Assembly: GCF_000712135.1 (NCBI RefSeq)
Contig: NZ_JOOE01000002.1
Coordinates: 124,001-188,000 of the forward strand
DNA from: Sphingomonas sp. UNC305MFCol5.2
Lineage (GTDB): Bacteria > Pseudomonadota > Alphaproteobacteria > Sphingomonadales > Sphingomonadaceae
Direction: 5' to 3'
DNA length: 64,000 nt
Shown here: in pieces, positions 25,221 through 35,217 of the stretch
Numbering within the stretch: position 1 is the first letter of the stretch
Layout of the letters: every line of letters starts with the position of its first letter
Notes under the pieces: model-generated
Told to the model about the DNA's origin: nothing
The model's database searches: none
Seen by the model: only the letters and a program-made list of their open reading frames with translations
Translations under genes and position numbers: made by a program

Positions 25221-26712
25221 TGCAACTCCGCGCCGGCCGCTGGCACGCGCACTGGCGATCGCCGCCCTGCTGGCGGTGCCCACCGCGGCACAGGCCCAGG
25301 ACGCGGTTTCGCTGCCGGGCGCCAATGTCCTCGCCGGCCAGCTCGACGTGCCGGTCAACAAGAGCCAGGTGCTGACAGCCGATCGGCCCTTCACCAAGGC
25401 GCTGATCGGCAATGCCGACATCGCCGACGTTCTGCCGCTGACCAATCGGTCGCTCTACATCCTCGGCAAGAAGATCGGCACGACCAGCCTGACCCTGTAC
25501 GACCGCAACAACAATCTGATCTCGGTCGTCGACGTCGCGGTCGGGCCCGACGTGATAACGCTGCGGCGAACGCTGCACGATCTGATGCCCACCGAAACCA
25601 TCGGCGCACAGATTTCCGGCGACTCGGTGGTGCTTACCGGAATCGTGTCGAGCGGCCCCGCCGTCGATCGCGCCAAGCAGATCGCGACTACCTATGCCAG
25701 CGAGAAGGTCGTCAATCTGCTGACGGTGGGTGCCTCGCAGCAGGTCATGCTCGAAGTGCGCTTCTCCGAAATGAACCGCACCGCCGCCAAGAATCTCGGC
25801 CTCAATACCGGGTTCACCAACGGCAACGGCCCGCACACCTTTCAGGGCGGTTTCGGCAACACGGCGCCGACCACGACCTTGCTGACCAACAAGAACGGCT
25901 CGCCGACGATCGATCTCGCCGGCGTGCTGAGCAGCTTCGGCATCGTCGCCAAGGGCATCACGCTCGGCAATCTCAACATCTTCACTGCGCTCGACGCGCT
26001 GGAGCGCAAGGGTGTCGTGACGACGCTTGCCGAACCGACTCTGGTGGCGATGTCGGGCGAGTCCGCGTCGTTCCTGGCGGGCGGCGAGTTTCCCGTGCCG
26101 GTCGCCCAGGGCGGCGGGGGAACCACGAACGGCAACACCAGCATCACGGTCGAGTTCAAGCCCTTCGGCGTGAGCCTGGCGTTCACGCCTACCGTCCTTG
26201 ACGACGGCGTGATCAATCTGGTGGTCGCGCCGGAAGTCAGCTCGATCGACCCCTCGGCATCGATCAACGTCAACGGCCTGACGATCCCGGGGCTGCAGAC
26301 GCGCCGCGCCAAGACCACGCTCGAGCTGCGCGACGGGCAATCGTTCGCGATCGCCGGGCTGTTGCGCAACGACTTCCAGAGCACCGTCCGGCAATTCCCG
26401 CTGCTCGGCTCGATTCCGATCATCGGCACGCTGTTCCGTTCGACTGGCTTCCAGAAGCAGGAGACCGAGCTGGTCATCATCGTGACTCCGCGGCTAGTTC
26501 GGCCGGTCCCCGCGGGTCAGATGAAGGTGCCGACCGATCGCGTGCGGCCGCCCAGCGAACTCGACCTGTTCCTGAACGGCAGGACGGACAGCGCGGTCGG
26601 GTCCAATCCGCTGGATCCGAAGGATGCGCCGAAGAACCCATATCCGGCCAATCCCGCCCCGGCGGCGCCAGAGGGCGGTTTCTCCGGGCCCAACGGCCAT
26701 CAAGGGAGGTAA
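25192..26712 (+). CDS. cpaC: Tad pilus outer-membrane secretin CpaC (RcpA)
   Basis: A 506-residue secretin that forms the outer-membrane channel for the Flp pilus. A signal peptide (ARALAIAALLAVPTAAQAQ) is followed by the pilus N-domain (VPVNKSQVLTADRPFTKALI, YILGKKIGTTSLTLYD), a BON-like segment (DSVVLTGIVSSGPAVDRAKQ) and the secretin core with ALERKGVVTTLAEPTLVAMS, EFPVPVAQGGG and ELVIIVTPRLVRPV. ATG 25192 has AAGGA eight bases upstream; ATG 25207 is an alternative. It overlaps cpaB. Confidence 0.95.
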   Translation: MRFVIMARANATPRRPLARALAIAALLAVPTAAQAQDAVSLPGANVLAGQLDVPVNKSQVLTADRPFTKALIGNADIADVLPLTNRSLYILGKKIGTTSLTLYDRNNNLISVVDVAVGPDVITLRRTLHDLMPTETIGAQISGDSVVLTGIVSSGPAVDRAKQIATTYASEKVVNLLTVGASQQVMLEVRFSEMNRTAAKNLGLNTGFTNGNGPHTFQGGFGNTAPTTTLLTNKNGSPTIDLAGVLSSFGIVAKGITLGNLNIFTALDALERKGVVTTLAEPTLVAMSGESASFLAGGEFPVPVAQGGGGTTNGNTSITVEFKPFGVSLAFTPTVLDDGVINLVVAPEVSSIDPSASINVNGLTIPGLQTRRAKTTLELRDGQSFAIAGLLRNDFQSTVRQFPLLGSIPIIGTLFRSTGFQKQETELVIIVTPRLVRPVPAGQMKVPTDRVRPPSELDLFLNGRTDSAVGSNPLDPKDAPKNPYPANPAPAAPEGGFSGPNGHQGR

Positions 26713-26717
26713 CGGAC

Positions 26718-27008
26718 ATGCTCGGCATCAAGATCATCATCGTTCCGGCGGCACTGCTCCTGCTGGCCAGTTGCACGCCGATCGACGCCACCTTCGGCGA
26801 CGCGGTCAAGACCGACTATGCGCTGCAGGTCATCAACCCTGAGCCCGGGCCGATCTCCGCCGAGACCGCGGTCATTGTAGGCGGCTCGGGCGATCTGGCG
26901 GGCGCGGCGTCCGAACGCTATCGCAAGGGCACGGTCCGGCAGCCGCAGCCGGTCCAGACGACCACCAAATCGACCGGTGGGGCGAGCCCGGGATCGGGGC
27001 CGAACTGA
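26718..27008 (+). CDS. Small lipoprotein of the Tad locus
   Basis: A 96-residue lipoprotein: the signal ends LLLLASCTP, a lipobox with Cys17. The mature part is short, with SGDLAGAASERYRKGTVRQP and a Ser/Thr/Gly/Pro-rich tail. It occupies the place of the CpaD/RcpB pilotin, which is normally about 200 residues, but shows no CpaD domain. It may help secretin assembly or outer-membrane targeting. Preceded by AGGGAGG and followed one base after its stop by the next gene. Confidence 0.75.
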   Translation: MLGIKIIIVPAALLLLASCTPIDATFGDAVKTDYALQVINPEPGPISAETAVIVGGSGDLAGAASERYRKGTVRQPQPVQTTTKSTGGASPGSGPN

Positions 27009-27009
27009 C

Positions 27010-28566
27010 ATGGGCCAGGCTGGACGGCATCTCTGGCGTTCGGAAGAAGGCTCTGTCGCGCCGTTGGTCGCCATTTCGCTGTTTGCGCTGATCGGTGCGG
27101 CGGGCATCGGCTTCGATTATGCCCGCATGGCGGGGATGGATAGCGAGTTGCAAGGCGTGGCCGACCAGGCCGCGCTGGCCGCCGCGACACAACTCGACGG
27201 CAAGACGAACGCGATCGCCCGCGCCACGAGAGCCGCCCGTCAGCTCATCGCCAACGAAACCCGCTTCGCCAATGACGGCAAGACGCCCGCAGTTTCCGGG
27301 ACCGATCTGTCGCTGACTTTCTACGACGGATATGATCGCACGACTGATACCTATGGCACCGCCACGACGACCGACGCCGCGGCGAAGATCGTCAAAGTGA
27401 CGACCGCCGGGCGCGAGTCATTTTTCGCGCTCACCCCCGTCGTCGCAGCGCTGCGTTCGGGCAGCATCACCGCATCGGCCACCGCCGGCCTCGGCCAATC
27501 GATCTGCAAGGTCCCGCCGGTGATGATCTGCAATCCGGGCGAGCCGGCGAACAATACCGACGAAAATCTCACCTTCACTCCGGTGGCCGGGCTCGGCCTT
27601 AGGCTGGTCACGGGCAATGCCGATGCGCCCGGCAATTTCGGCTGGCTGGATGCCGGGTTGGGCAATGGCGCGCCCGGCCTGTCCGCCTTGCTCGGCAACG
27701 ACTCGTTGCGAGTCGATTGCCAGCCGGTCAGCGGCGTGACGACCAGCACGGGCATGAAGACGTCCGTCATGGATGCCTTCAACACTCGCTTCGACATCTA
27801 CAACAACGGCAATATCGGGTGCAGCGGACCCTGTTCGCCCTCCACCAATGTCCGCAAGGACATGGTGTGCAAGACTTCGGGTACCGGCTGCGGCGGCAGC
27901 AAATACGATATTCCCGGCAACTTCTATCAGCCGCCCTATCCGCCCGTCGCGCTCGCCAGCGATGGTAGTCAGGACCCGCCGATCATGGGCTACCCGGTCG
28001 ATATCTGTCACGCCGTCGCCAAGAAGGATGCGGCCACCTGCGGTGTCATCGGCAACGGTACCTGGGATCGCGCCGCCTTCTTCCGCGTGAACTACGGCAG
28101 CACTTTCGATTGGCAGACGGCGATGGCCAGTGCCGGCTATACCGCCGCGACGGTCACGCGCTACCAGGTCTATCAATGGGAACTCGCCAATCCCTCGGTC
28201 GTCGTCGACGGCGTGGCCAAGGGAATCAGTGTCGGCCAGGCGGTAGGCAACGACAAGGCGTTCGGGCAGCCCGCCAATGGCGTCGCGGGAATCAGCCCGG
28301 GTTCGGGAATCGACCGGCGGCGGCTGTCGGTCGCCGTCATCAACTGCAACGCCACCAATTTGCACGGCAAGACGACCAATGTGCCGGTAACGAAATGGCT
28401 CGACGTCTTCCTCGTCCAGCCGGTTGCTACGCGCGGCAACGGCACCAACGCGCAGACCGACATGTCCGACATCTATGTCGAGGAAATCGGCGAGACCGGT
28501 TCGGGCATCGGCGGGGCCTCCACCGCGCAGGTCATCCAGCGCGCCGTGCCATATTTGATCCGGTAG
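27010..28566 (+). CDS. TadG-like pilus assembly protein
   Basis: A 518-residue protein with an N-terminal Flp-like/TadG segment: EEGSVAPLVAISLFALIGAA, GIGFDYARMAGMDSELQGVA, DQAALAAATQL. The remainder is a large, Cys-containing secreted domain (at least ten Cys) ending ASTAQVIQRAVPYLIR, without a visible von Willebrand A motif. TadG proteins are pseudopilin-like anchors at the pilus base. The start ATG 27010 is coupled to the stop of the lipoprotein (TGACATG). Confidence 0.85.
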   Translation: MGQAGRHLWRSEEGSVAPLVAISLFALIGAAGIGFDYARMAGMDSELQGVADQAALAAATQLDGKTNAIARATRAARQLIANETRFANDGKTPAVSGTDLSLTFYDGYDRTTDTYGTATTTDAAAKIVKVTTAGRESFFALTPVVAALRSGSITASATAGLGQSICKVPPVMICNPGEPANNTDENLTFTPVAGLGLRLVTGNADAPGNFGWLDAGLGNGAPGLSALLGNDSLRVDCQPVSGVTTSTGMKTSVMDAFNTRFDIYNNGNIGCSGPCSPSTNVRKDMVCKTSGTGCGGSKYDIPGNFYQPPYPPVALASDGSQDPPIMGYPVDICHAVAKKDAATCGVIGNGTWDRAAFFRVNYGSTFDWQTAMASAGYTAATVTRYQVYQWELANPSVVVDGVAKGISVGQAVGNDKAFGQPANGVAGISPGSGIDRRRLSVAVINCNATNLHGKTTNVPVTKWLDVFLVQPVATRGNGTNAQTDMSDIYVEEIGETGSGIGGASTAQVIQRAVPYLIR

Positions 28567-28572
28567 CGGCAG

Positions 28573-29097
28573 ATGCGACAGCCGCGCCTTGCCCGACTGA
28601 TCGCCTCCACCGCCGGCTCGGCCGCGGTGGAGATGGCGATGGTTGCGCCGATCTTCGTCGTGCTGATGTTCGGCGCGGTCGAACTGGGCAACTACTTCCT
28701 CAGCGAGCATGTCGTCGTGAAGGCAGTGCGGGACGGCGCCCGCTACGCATCGCGGCTGAACTTTTCCAACTATCCGTGCGCAACCGCGTCCACCGGCAAT
28801 ACGCCGGGCGGGACCGTCGTCACCGACGTCGGCAACGTAGCGCGCAACCAATTGGTATCGGGCGGCGCGCCGCGCCTGGTCGGCTGGACGGACGCAACGA
28901 CGATAACCGTCAGCTATGATTGCGTGACCACCAGCAGCGGGGCCGATTATTCCGGCCTCTACAAGGGGATGACGCTGGCTCCCACGGTCAATGTCTCGGC
29001 CACGGTTCCTTATAATTCGCTGTTCAACAACCTCGGCTTCACCAGCACCAATTTGTCGCTGAGAGCACGGTCCCAGGCTGCGGTGATGGGCCTGTGA
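28573..29097 (+). CDS. TadE-like pseudopilin
   Basis: A 174-residue protein with the TadE signature near the N-terminus: STAGSAAVEMAMVAPIFVVL followed by FGAVELGNYFLSEHVVVKAV. The Glu in VEMAMVAP corresponds to the conserved position after a prepilin cleavage site, so it may be processed by CpaA as a minor pilin. The C-terminal part contains two Cys (NYPCATA and VSYDCVTT). It overlaps the next TadE-like gene by four bases (GTGA). Confidence 0.88.
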   Translation: MRQPRLARLIASTAGSAAVEMAMVAPIFVVLMFGAVELGNYFLSEHVVVKAVRDGARYASRLNFSNYPCATASTGNTPGGTVVTDVGNVARNQLVSGGAPRLVGWTDATTITVSYDCVTTSSGADYSGLYKGMTLAPTVNVSATVPYNSLFNNLGFTSTNLSLRARSQAAVMGL

Positions 29098-29717
29098 GCG
29101 CCCTGGCGAAACTGCTCGGCGATCGCCGCGGATCGACGGCAGCCGAATTCGGCATGGTCGCGCCGCTGTTGATCGCCTTCCTGATCGGCACGATCGATGT
29201 GGGCCGGTTCCTTTGGGAATGTAACCGGGCCGAAAAAGCGACCCAGATGGGTGCGCGTTTCGCAGTCGCGACGAACATGGTCCCGACCGGCCTGTCGACC
29301 TATAGTTTCGCAGTCAGTGGAAGCCTCGTTCAGGGCGACCCGATCCCGGCGAGCGCGTTCGGTGGCGCAACCTGCAGTTCGACCGGCGGGACTGTAACCT
29401 GCTCCTGCGATTCCGGTCAGGTCTGCCCGACGCTGACGCCCGTCGACACTGCCGCGTTCACGAACATCGTGAACCGGATGCAGCTATTCTATCCGGCAAT
29501 CGCCGCAGACAACGTCACCGTGGCGTATAAATATTCCGGCCTTGGCTTTGCCGGAGATCCCAATGGAAGCGATGTCGCGCCGTTGGTCACGGTGAAGCTG
29601 CAAAATATCACATTCACCCCGATGCTGTTTCGTTTCTTCGGATCATCGAGCGTTACGCTGCCAAATTTCAACACGGCGCTCACGCTGGAGGACGGAATTG
29701 GTAACGTATCCGACTAG
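29094..29717 (+). CDS. TadE-like pseudopilin 2
   Basis: A 207-residue protein that begins MSALAKLLGDRRGSTAAEFG then MVAPLLIAFLIGTIDVGRFL, a TadE domain with the Gly-xxxx-Glu prepilin-like site. A Cys-rich loop follows (GGATCSSTGGTVTCSCDSGQ then VCP). The GTG start overlaps the preceding stop. With the previous two genes it forms the minor pseudopilin set of the Tad machine. Confidence 0.88.
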   Translation: MSALAKLLGDRRGSTAAEFGMVAPLLIAFLIGTIDVGRFLWECNRAEKATQMGARFAVATNMVPTGLSTYSFAVSGSLVQGDPIPASAFGGATCSSTGGTVTCSCDSGQVCPTLTPVDTAAFTNIVNRMQLFYPAIAADNVTVAYKYSGLGFAGDPNGSDVAPLVTVKLQNITFTPMLFRFFGSSSVTLPNFNTALTLEDGIGNVSD

Positions 29718-29728
29718 AGGTTAGTAAA

Positions 29729-30928
29729 GTGGAAGTAGATTTGTCCGAACTCGCGTCTACCGGCTGGACGATCAAGCGCAGCGACGCGATGGTCGAGCTG
29801 ATATTGTCGCGCGAGGAAATCGTCGCGGCGGAATTCGGCGAGAGCGTGGTCGCCGGCATGGCGTTCGACACCAGCGAACTCGACGCCGAGGCGGATATCC
29901 CCGCCGAGATCGTCAAGCGCGCCCGCGTGGTCATCGTCGAGGTTCGTCCGGATCGGCCGGCATCGCTTCGCCGGTTGACGCGGCTGCACGCCGAAAACCG
30001 GGCGCTGGCGATCATCGCCGCCGTCCGCGATCCGTCGATCACGGCAATGCAGGCGCTGCTTCGTGCTGGAATAAACGATGTCGTCGCCTTGCCGCTGACG
30101 CGACGCGATCTGGAAGCCGCGCTCGAGCGCATCCATGGCGAACTCGAACGCAGCGCGAGCGAGGAAGCCGCCAGGGGCAAGACGATATCGATCATCAAGA
30201 GCGTCGGCGGCGTAGGCGCGACTGCATTGCTGAGCCAGGTCGCGGCGCTCTACGCAATGCGTGAGGCCGAGCGTGGACGATCGGTCTGCCTTTTGGACCT
30301 CGACCTGCAGGGCGGCAACGCGGCGACGCATCTGGGGGTCAATCCCGGTCTGACGGTCAGCGACCTGCTCGATGCCGGCAAGCGGCTCGACCCGGCCGTC
30401 CTGGCCTCGGTCGCGGCTCCCCACCCCTCGGGTCTCCGCCTGTTCGGCGCGCCGAACGAACTGATGCCGACCGATGCCGTCGGCACCGACCAGGTCTGCG
30501 ACATCGTCCATCTCGCGATGACGCAATATGGCACGGTCTTCCTTGATTTGCCGAGCGACTGGACCAACTGGTCACTCTCGCTGGTCGCGCAATCCGACAT
30601 CGTCTTTCTGGTCATCGAATTGTCGATCGCCAGCCTGCGCCAGGCGCAACGGCAGCTCTCGTTGCTGACCAAACTCGGAGTCAACCCCGATGCGGTTCAG
30701 GTCGTCGTCAACCGCGTCGAAAAGCAGATGTTCAAGCCGATCAACCTACGCGACGCGTCAGAGACTTTGGGCAAGCCGATCGGGCTGAGCGTGACCAGCG
30801 ATTTCGCGCTGATGAACACGGCGCTCAATCGCGGCACCATGATCCGTGACATCAAGTCGAAGAGCGCGATCGGGCGGGATCTGAGCAAGATACTCGACGC
30901 CATCGACATGCTGCTCGAGCGCGGATGA
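29729..30928 (+). CDS. cpaE: Tad pilus localisation ATPase CpaE/TadZ
   Basis: A 399-residue MinD/ParA-like protein that directs the Tad machine to the pole. Residues about 35-140 are an atypical receiver-like domain; residues about 148 onward are the ATPase. The P-loop reads IIKSVGGVGATALLSQVAAL: the lysine of GK[ST] is replaced by Ala, a known feature of TadZ proteins. VCLLDLDLQGGNAATHLGVN and VFLDLPSDWTNWSL are the switch regions. The start is GTG 29729 behind AGAGG. It overlaps cpaF by four bases. Confidence 0.92.
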   Translation: MEVDLSELASTGWTIKRSDAMVELILSREEIVAAEFGESVVAGMAFDTSELDAEADIPAEIVKRARVVIVEVRPDRPASLRRLTRLHAENRALAIIAAVRDPSITAMQALLRAGINDVVALPLTRRDLEAALERIHGELERSASEEAARGKTISIIKSVGGVGATALLSQVAALYAMREAERGRSVCLLDLDLQGGNAATHLGVNPGLTVSDLLDAGKRLDPAVLASVAAPHPSGLRLFGAPNELMPTDAVGTDQVCDIVHLAMTQYGTVFLDLPSDWTNWSLSLVAQSDIVFLVIELSIASLRQAQRQLSLLTKLGVNPDAVQVVVNRVEKQMFKPINLRDASETLGKPIGLSVTSDFALMNTALNRGTMIRDIKSKSAIGRDLSKILDAIDMLLERG

Positions 30929-32289
30929 TGAGCGTCTGGCAAATCAGGCGGGCGGGCGAGCTCGGGGCGGCCAAACCTTCCGCGAACGTGCCCGCCGATC
31001 CGACGAGCGAGGGGGTGGACCGTAACACCGCCCTCAAGGTCGAACTCCACCAGCGTCTGCTCGACCTGATCAACCTATCCGCGCTCGACGGCATGACGCG
31101 TGAACAGGTCCAGGGCGAGATCGGCGAAATCGTCTACGAGCAATTGTCGTTGCAGAAGCATGCGCTCAACCTCGGCGAACGGCAGCGGCTGGTCAGCGAC
31201 ATTCTCGATGAACTGCTGGGCCTGGGGCCGATCGAGCCGCTGCTCAAGGACGAGTCGATCACCGACATCCTCGTCAACGGCCACGATTCGGTCTTCGTCG
31301 AGCGGCGTGGGCGGCTCGAAGCTTCGCCGGTCCGCTTCAAGGACGAGCGGCATCTGCTGCGCATCATCCAGAAGATCGTCTCCGCGGTGGGCCGCCGGGT
31401 CGACGAGGCATCGCCTTATGTCGATGCCCGGCTTGCCGACGGATCCCGCGTCAATGCGATCATTCCGCCGCTTGCCGTGGACGGATCACTCCTCTCGATC
31501 CGCAAGTTCGCGCGCACGCCGATCGACATGGCCCGCCTGACCAGCCTCGGCAGCATTCCTGCGTCGGTTGCCGAAGTGCTGAAGGCCGTGGTCGAGGCGC
31601 GGCGCAACATCCTGATCTCCGGAGGTACGGGTTCGGGCAAGACGACACTGCTCAACGCGATGTCGGCCTATATCGACGGCGGCGAACGCATCGTGACAAT
31701 CGAGGATTCGGCCGAACTCCAGCTGCAGCAGGCGCACGTCGCGCGACTCGAAACCCGCCCGCCCAATATCGAGGGAAACGGCGAAGTCACACAGCGCGAC
31801 CTGCTGAAGAACGCACTGCGCATGCGCCCTGACCGTATCATCATCGGCGAAGTCCGCGCCGGCGAGGCGTTCGACATGCTGCAGGCGATGAACACCGGCC
31901 ATGACGGGTCGATGACCACGGTCCACGCCAACACGCCGCGCGACGCATTGTCCCGGCTCGAGCAGATGATCGGGATGAGCGGCATCGACATCGCGCCGCG
32001 CTCCGCGCGCGCGCAGATCGCCTCCGCGATCAATGTCGTCATCCAGGTCGGCCGTCTTGCCGACGGCAAGCGGCGGTTGCTCAGCCTGTCCGAACTCATC
32101 GGCATGGAAGGCGAAGTCGTCACCATGCAGGAGATTTTCCGTTTCCGGCAGACCGGCCGCGATGACGAGGGTGGCGTATTGGGCCGGTTCGAGGCGACCG
32201 GAATCAGACCGCATTTCATGCGCGAGCTCGAAGATCGCGGGATCAGCCTGTCGGCCGACATCTTCAACCCCAGCATGGTGCTCGACTGA
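30925..32289 (+). CDS. cpaF: Tad pilus secretion ATPase CpaF/TadA
   Basis: A 454-residue hexameric ATPase powering Flp pilus assembly and retraction. The N-terminal domain ([22 protein letters not shown] region, here [20 protein letters not shown]) precedes the core with Walker [19 protein letters not shown], Asp box [13 protein letters not shown], Walker [21 protein letters not shown] and the His box [24 protein letters not shown] overlap with cpaE and TGATG overlap with tadB show tight coupling. Confidence 0.96.
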   Translation: MMSVWQIRRAGELGAAKPSANVPADPTSEGVDRNTALKVELHQRLLDLINLSALDGMTREQVQGEIGEIVYEQLSLQKHALNLGERQRLVSDILDELLGLGPIEPLLKDESITDILVNGHDSVFVERRGRLEASPVRFKDERHLLRIIQKIVSAVGRRVDEASPYVDARLADGSRVNAIIPPLAVDGSLLSIRKFARTPIDMARLTSLGSIPASVAEVLKAVVEARRNILISGGTGSGKTTLLNAMSAYIDGGERIVTIEDSAELQLQQAHVARLETRPPNIEGNGEVTQRDLLKNALRMRPDRIIIGEVRAGEAFDMLQAMNTGHDGSMTTVHANTPRDALSRLEQMIGMSGIDIAPRSARAQIASAINVVIQVGRLADGKRRLLSLSELIGMEGEVVTMQEIFRFRQTGRDDEGGVLGRFEATGIRPHFMRELEDRGISLSADIFNPSMVLD

Positions 32290-33290
32290 TGTCGATGACT
32301 TCGATCCGATTGATCGTCCTCGCGTTGATATTCGCCGCGGTGATCCTCGCGGTCGAGGGAATGGTGACCTGGATCCGCGCCAATCGCGGCGGCGTGCGCG
32401 CGATCAACGAACGCCTGCGTCTCATCGCGACGGGGCACGATCGTCCCGAAGTTCTCGCTCGCCTCAGGCGCGACGCCTGGGGCGGCGGCATCTACCTGCC
32501 GGGACCGCTCGCAAACACGGGGCGCAAGCTCGACAATCTGCTGCGCGGCGCGTCGTTCGGCATGTCGCCGGCGCGATTGCTGTTCCTCATGGTGCTGGCT
32601 GTCGGCTTTCTCTTCATCGCGACCGTCATCTTCGCGCTCGCCGCCGGCCTCACCATCAGTTTCGGCACCCTGTTGATGGCGGCCTGCTTTGCCGGTGCGA
32701 CGGGGCTGGGCCTGCCGCTGATGTTCATCGCGCGCCGCGCCGATCGCCGCCGCAAGCGGATGGCCGAGCAATTCCCGGTGGCGCTCGACATCTTCGTCCG
32801 CGGATTGCGCGCGGGCCATCCGGTCGCCGCCGCGCTCGACTTGCTCACGCAGGAAATGAGCGATCCGATCGGCAGCGAGTTCGGCATCGTGACCGATGAA
32901 GTCGCCTATGGCGCGGATCTGCGCGACGCGCTGCACAGCATGGCCAATCGCTGCGATCTGGATGACCTCAGGATGTTCGTCGTCTCGCTGTCGGTGCAAA
33001 GCGAAACCGGTGGCAATCTCGCCGAAATCCTCGAAAACCTCTCCCGGGTGATCCGCGACCGTGCGAGCATGGTCCTGATGGTCCGCGCCCTGAGCTCGGA
33101 AGGCCGGATGACCGCGACCATCCTGACTGCATTGCCAGTGCTCGCGTTCGTGGCCTTGTTCCTGCTCAATCCGCCATTCTACCTGCAGGTCGCCAACGAT
33201 CCGGCATTCTCGGTCGGGTTCGGGTGCCTGATCGTGCTCTATGCGGTCGGGTTCGTCATTATCCGCCGCCTCGTGAACCTGAAGGTCTAG
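32289..33290 (+). CDS. tadB: Tad inner-membrane platform protein TadB
   Basis: A 333-residue member of the T2SSF family. An N-terminal helix, then a pair ([20 protein letters not shown] and [20 protein letters not shown]), the cytoplasmic GspF domain [20 protein letters not shown] with [20 protein letters not shown], and C-terminal helices. It partners TadC to form the platform on which CpaF acts. Its start overlaps the cpaF stop by one base. Confidence 0.95.
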   Translation: MSMTSIRLIVLALIFAAVILAVEGMVTWIRANRGGVRAINERLRLIATGHDRPEVLARLRRDAWGGGIYLPGPLANTGRKLDNLLRGASFGMSPARLLFLMVLAVGFLFIATVIFALAAGLTISFGTLLMAACFAGATGLGLPLMFIARRADRRRKRMAEQFPVALDIFVRGLRAGHPVAAALDLLTQEMSDPIGSEFGIVTDEVAYGADLRDALHSMANRCDLDDLRMFVVSLSVQSETGGNLAEILENLSRVIRDRASMVLMVRALSSEGRMTATILTALPVLAFVALFLLNPPFYLQVANDPAFSVGFGCLIVLYAVGFVIIRRLVNLKV

Positions 33291-33294
33291 GACG

Positions 33295-34263
33295 ATGTGG
33301 GAAGCCGCTCTCAATCAATTTCCGCGCTTCGTCATCCTCGGCGGGTTGTTCGCAGTCGTCGTCCTGCTGGTGCTCGGCGTCTCGACCGTCGTCACGGGCC
33401 GCGCCGCGATCCGCCGCCGGCTGGCGGAGACCGCAACCGGCGCGCAGGGGCCAGGCGCAGCGGCTTCCTTGCGGGGAACCTCGGGGCCCGACGCCTGGGC
33501 GAGCCTCGTCGATGCGATCGAGAAGCGCGGCATCTCGTTGCTCGACACCAACAATGCCGGGCTGGTCGCCAAGCTTGCCGCTGCCGGGTTCACTTCGCCG
33601 CAGGCGCCGCGCGTCTTCACGCTCATTCGCGTCGGCTCGACCTTGTGCCTGCCGCTGCTGCTGGTCGCCGCGACGCTGATCAACGGCGCGCCGCCGTCAC
33701 TGTTCAAGCTCTATTTCTTTGGATCGCTGCTTGCGGTGCTGGGCCTTTACATGCCCAATCTATGGGTGTCGGCGCGCGCCTCGCGCCGTCAGGACCAGAT
33801 CACCCGTGGTTTTCCGGACGCGCTGGATCTGATGCTCGTCTGCGTCGAGGCCGGGCTTGGCATGGAGGCGGCCTTCGACCGGGTGGGTCGCGAAATGGCG
33901 ACCACGCATCCGCTGGTCGCCGGCTTGCTGGCAAACACGGTTCTCGAACTCCGCGCCGGACGTGGCCGCGAGGATGCGCTGCGCCGGATGGGCGAACGGG
34001 CGGGAGTGGATCAGATCAAATCCTTTGCCACTCTGCTCATCCAGTCGAACAAGCTGGGATCGAGCATCGGCCAAACACTGCGAATCTATGCGACCGAAAT
34101 GCGAGAACGACGCAAGATGCTCGCGCAGGAAAAGGCGCACCGGCTACCTGTCCTGCTTTCCATTCCATTGGTCGCCTGCATGCTACCGGTGATGATCGGC
34201 GTGCTCATGCTGCCCGCCGCGATCCGCGTCATTCGCCAGCTTCTGCCGATGATGTCGGGCTGA
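33295..34263 (+). CDS. tadC: Tad inner-membrane platform protein TadC
   Basis: A 322-residue T2SSF-family protein. Helices near residues 10-30, 105-125 and 130-150 flank the cytoplasmic domain [20 protein letters not shown] with [20 protein letters not shown], and a last helix pair closes the protein ([20 protein letters not shown]). The order tadB-tadC directly behind cpaF is the canonical Tad arrangement. Confidence 0.95.
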   Translation: MWEAALNQFPRFVILGGLFAVVVLLVLGVSTVVTGRAAIRRRLAETATGAQGPGAAASLRGTSGPDAWASLVDAIEKRGISLLDTNNAGLVAKLAAAGFTSPQAPRVFTLIRVGSTLCLPLLLVAATLINGAPPSLFKLYFFGSLLAVLGLYMPNLWVSARASRRQDQITRGFPDALDLMLVCVEAGLGMEAAFDRVGREMATTHPLVAGLLANTVLELRAGRGREDALRRMGERAGVDQIKSFATLLIQSNKLGSSIGQTLRIYATEMRERRKMLAQEKAHRLPVLLSIPLVACMLPVMIGVLMLPAAIRVIRQLLPMMSG

Positions 34264-34266
34264 TCG

Positions 34267-35217
34267 ATGCGTCGGGGAATCATATCGCGCCTGGCGCTGT
34301 GCGGCATCCTGCTGGCCGTCAACGGCTGCATGGGTCCCAAAGGCGGACTTGCCTTGCCCGAAGGGACGCGATTCACTGGCAAGTCGGAGGTTTCGCTGGC
34401 AGCAGCGCAGCGCTTCGTCGCGAACGGCAACTACGGGCTCGGGATCGAAACCTATCGCCGTTATCTCTCCGCCAATCCGGAGGATGCCAAAGCGGTCGAG
34501 GGCCTCGCGATCGCCTATGATCGTCTGCAGCGCTTCGATCTCAGCGACCGCTATTTCCAGCAGGCGCTGGCGCTGGCGCCGCGCGATCCGGAAATCTACA
34601 CGGCCTACGGTAAATCGCTGCGGTCGCAGGGGAAGAATTTCGACGCCGACCTGCTCGACGTCGACATGCGCGCGATGCTTGCGCAGGATGCGCCAAATGC
34701 CGGGATCGCCGCAATCGACGTACATCCGCCAGCGATATCGGCTCCCGTGGTTGCCGCGAGCCAGGCAATCGTCCCGGCAGCGCCGTCCGGCGCGGTAACG
34801 CGGAACGTCAGGCTCGAACGGTCGTCGGCGGCCGAAGTCAGGCTTGTCCTGCCTCCCGATACCGTTGCGACTTCCTATGGCGCCGTCCGGCGCGATCCCG
34901 TGGCCGCCGCGCCGCCGACTCCGCCCGCCTTGTTGCCGACGCGGATCGTCAACGCCGCCGGGCGGCAGGGAATAGCGCGACGCATTCAGATCTTTCTCGG
35001 CAGCCGCGGCTGGTCGCGGGTCGATACGGGCAACAGCGCCGTCCGGCTTGGTGAAAGCAGGATCGTGTTTCCAGTCGGCTCGGGCGATGCGGCGCGCCGC
35101 CTTGCACGCGCGCTTCCGTTCCGCACGCGGCTCTATCCTTCCTCGCGTGCCGGTCGGCTTCAGCTGTTCGTCGGCGGTAATGCCGTGAGCTTCGATGCCC
35201 GGCTGAAACGAAGATGA
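34267..35217 (+). CDS. TPR lipoprotein with C-terminal LytR_C-like domain (TadD-like)
   Basis: A 316-residue lipoprotein; the signal ends AVNGCMGPK, with Cys20 as the lipid site. Residues about 45-135 hold tetratricopeptide repeats (GNYGLGIETYRRYLSANPED, RYFQQALALAPRDPEIYTAY). After a Pro/Ala linker, residues about 225-310 resemble the LytR_C fold (RIVNAAGRQGIARRIQIFLG, later LFVGGNAVSF). TadD pilotin-like TPR proteins help secretin assembly; the LytR_C addition may bind peptidoglycan. The end overlaps the next gene by four bases. Confidence 0.82.
   Translation: MRRGIISRLALCGILLAVNGCMGPKGGLALPEGTRFTGKSEVSLAAAQRFVANGNYGLGIETYRRYLSANPEDAKAVEGLAIAYDRLQRFDLSDRYFQQALALAPRDPEIYTAYGKSLRSQGKNFDADLLDVDMRAMLAQDAPNAGIAAIDVHPPAISAPVVAASQAIVPAAPSGAVTRNVRLERSSAAEVRLVLPPDTVATSYGAVRRDPVAAAPPTPPALLPTRIVNAAGRQGIARRIQIFLGSRGWSRVDTGNSAVRLGESRIVFPVGSGDAARRLARALPFRTRLYPSSRAGRLQLFVGGNAVSFDARLKRR

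Noticed and set aside
29699..29711. GGTAACGTATCC resembling the LacI-type palindrome
   Set aside because: It is not a true palindrome and lies within the 3' end of a TadE-like coding sequence.
31668..33314. A 548-codon minus-strand frame opposite cpaF and tadB
   Set aside because: Shadow frame; highly charged His/Arg/Glu-rich composition, and the canonical Tad genes occupy the other strand.
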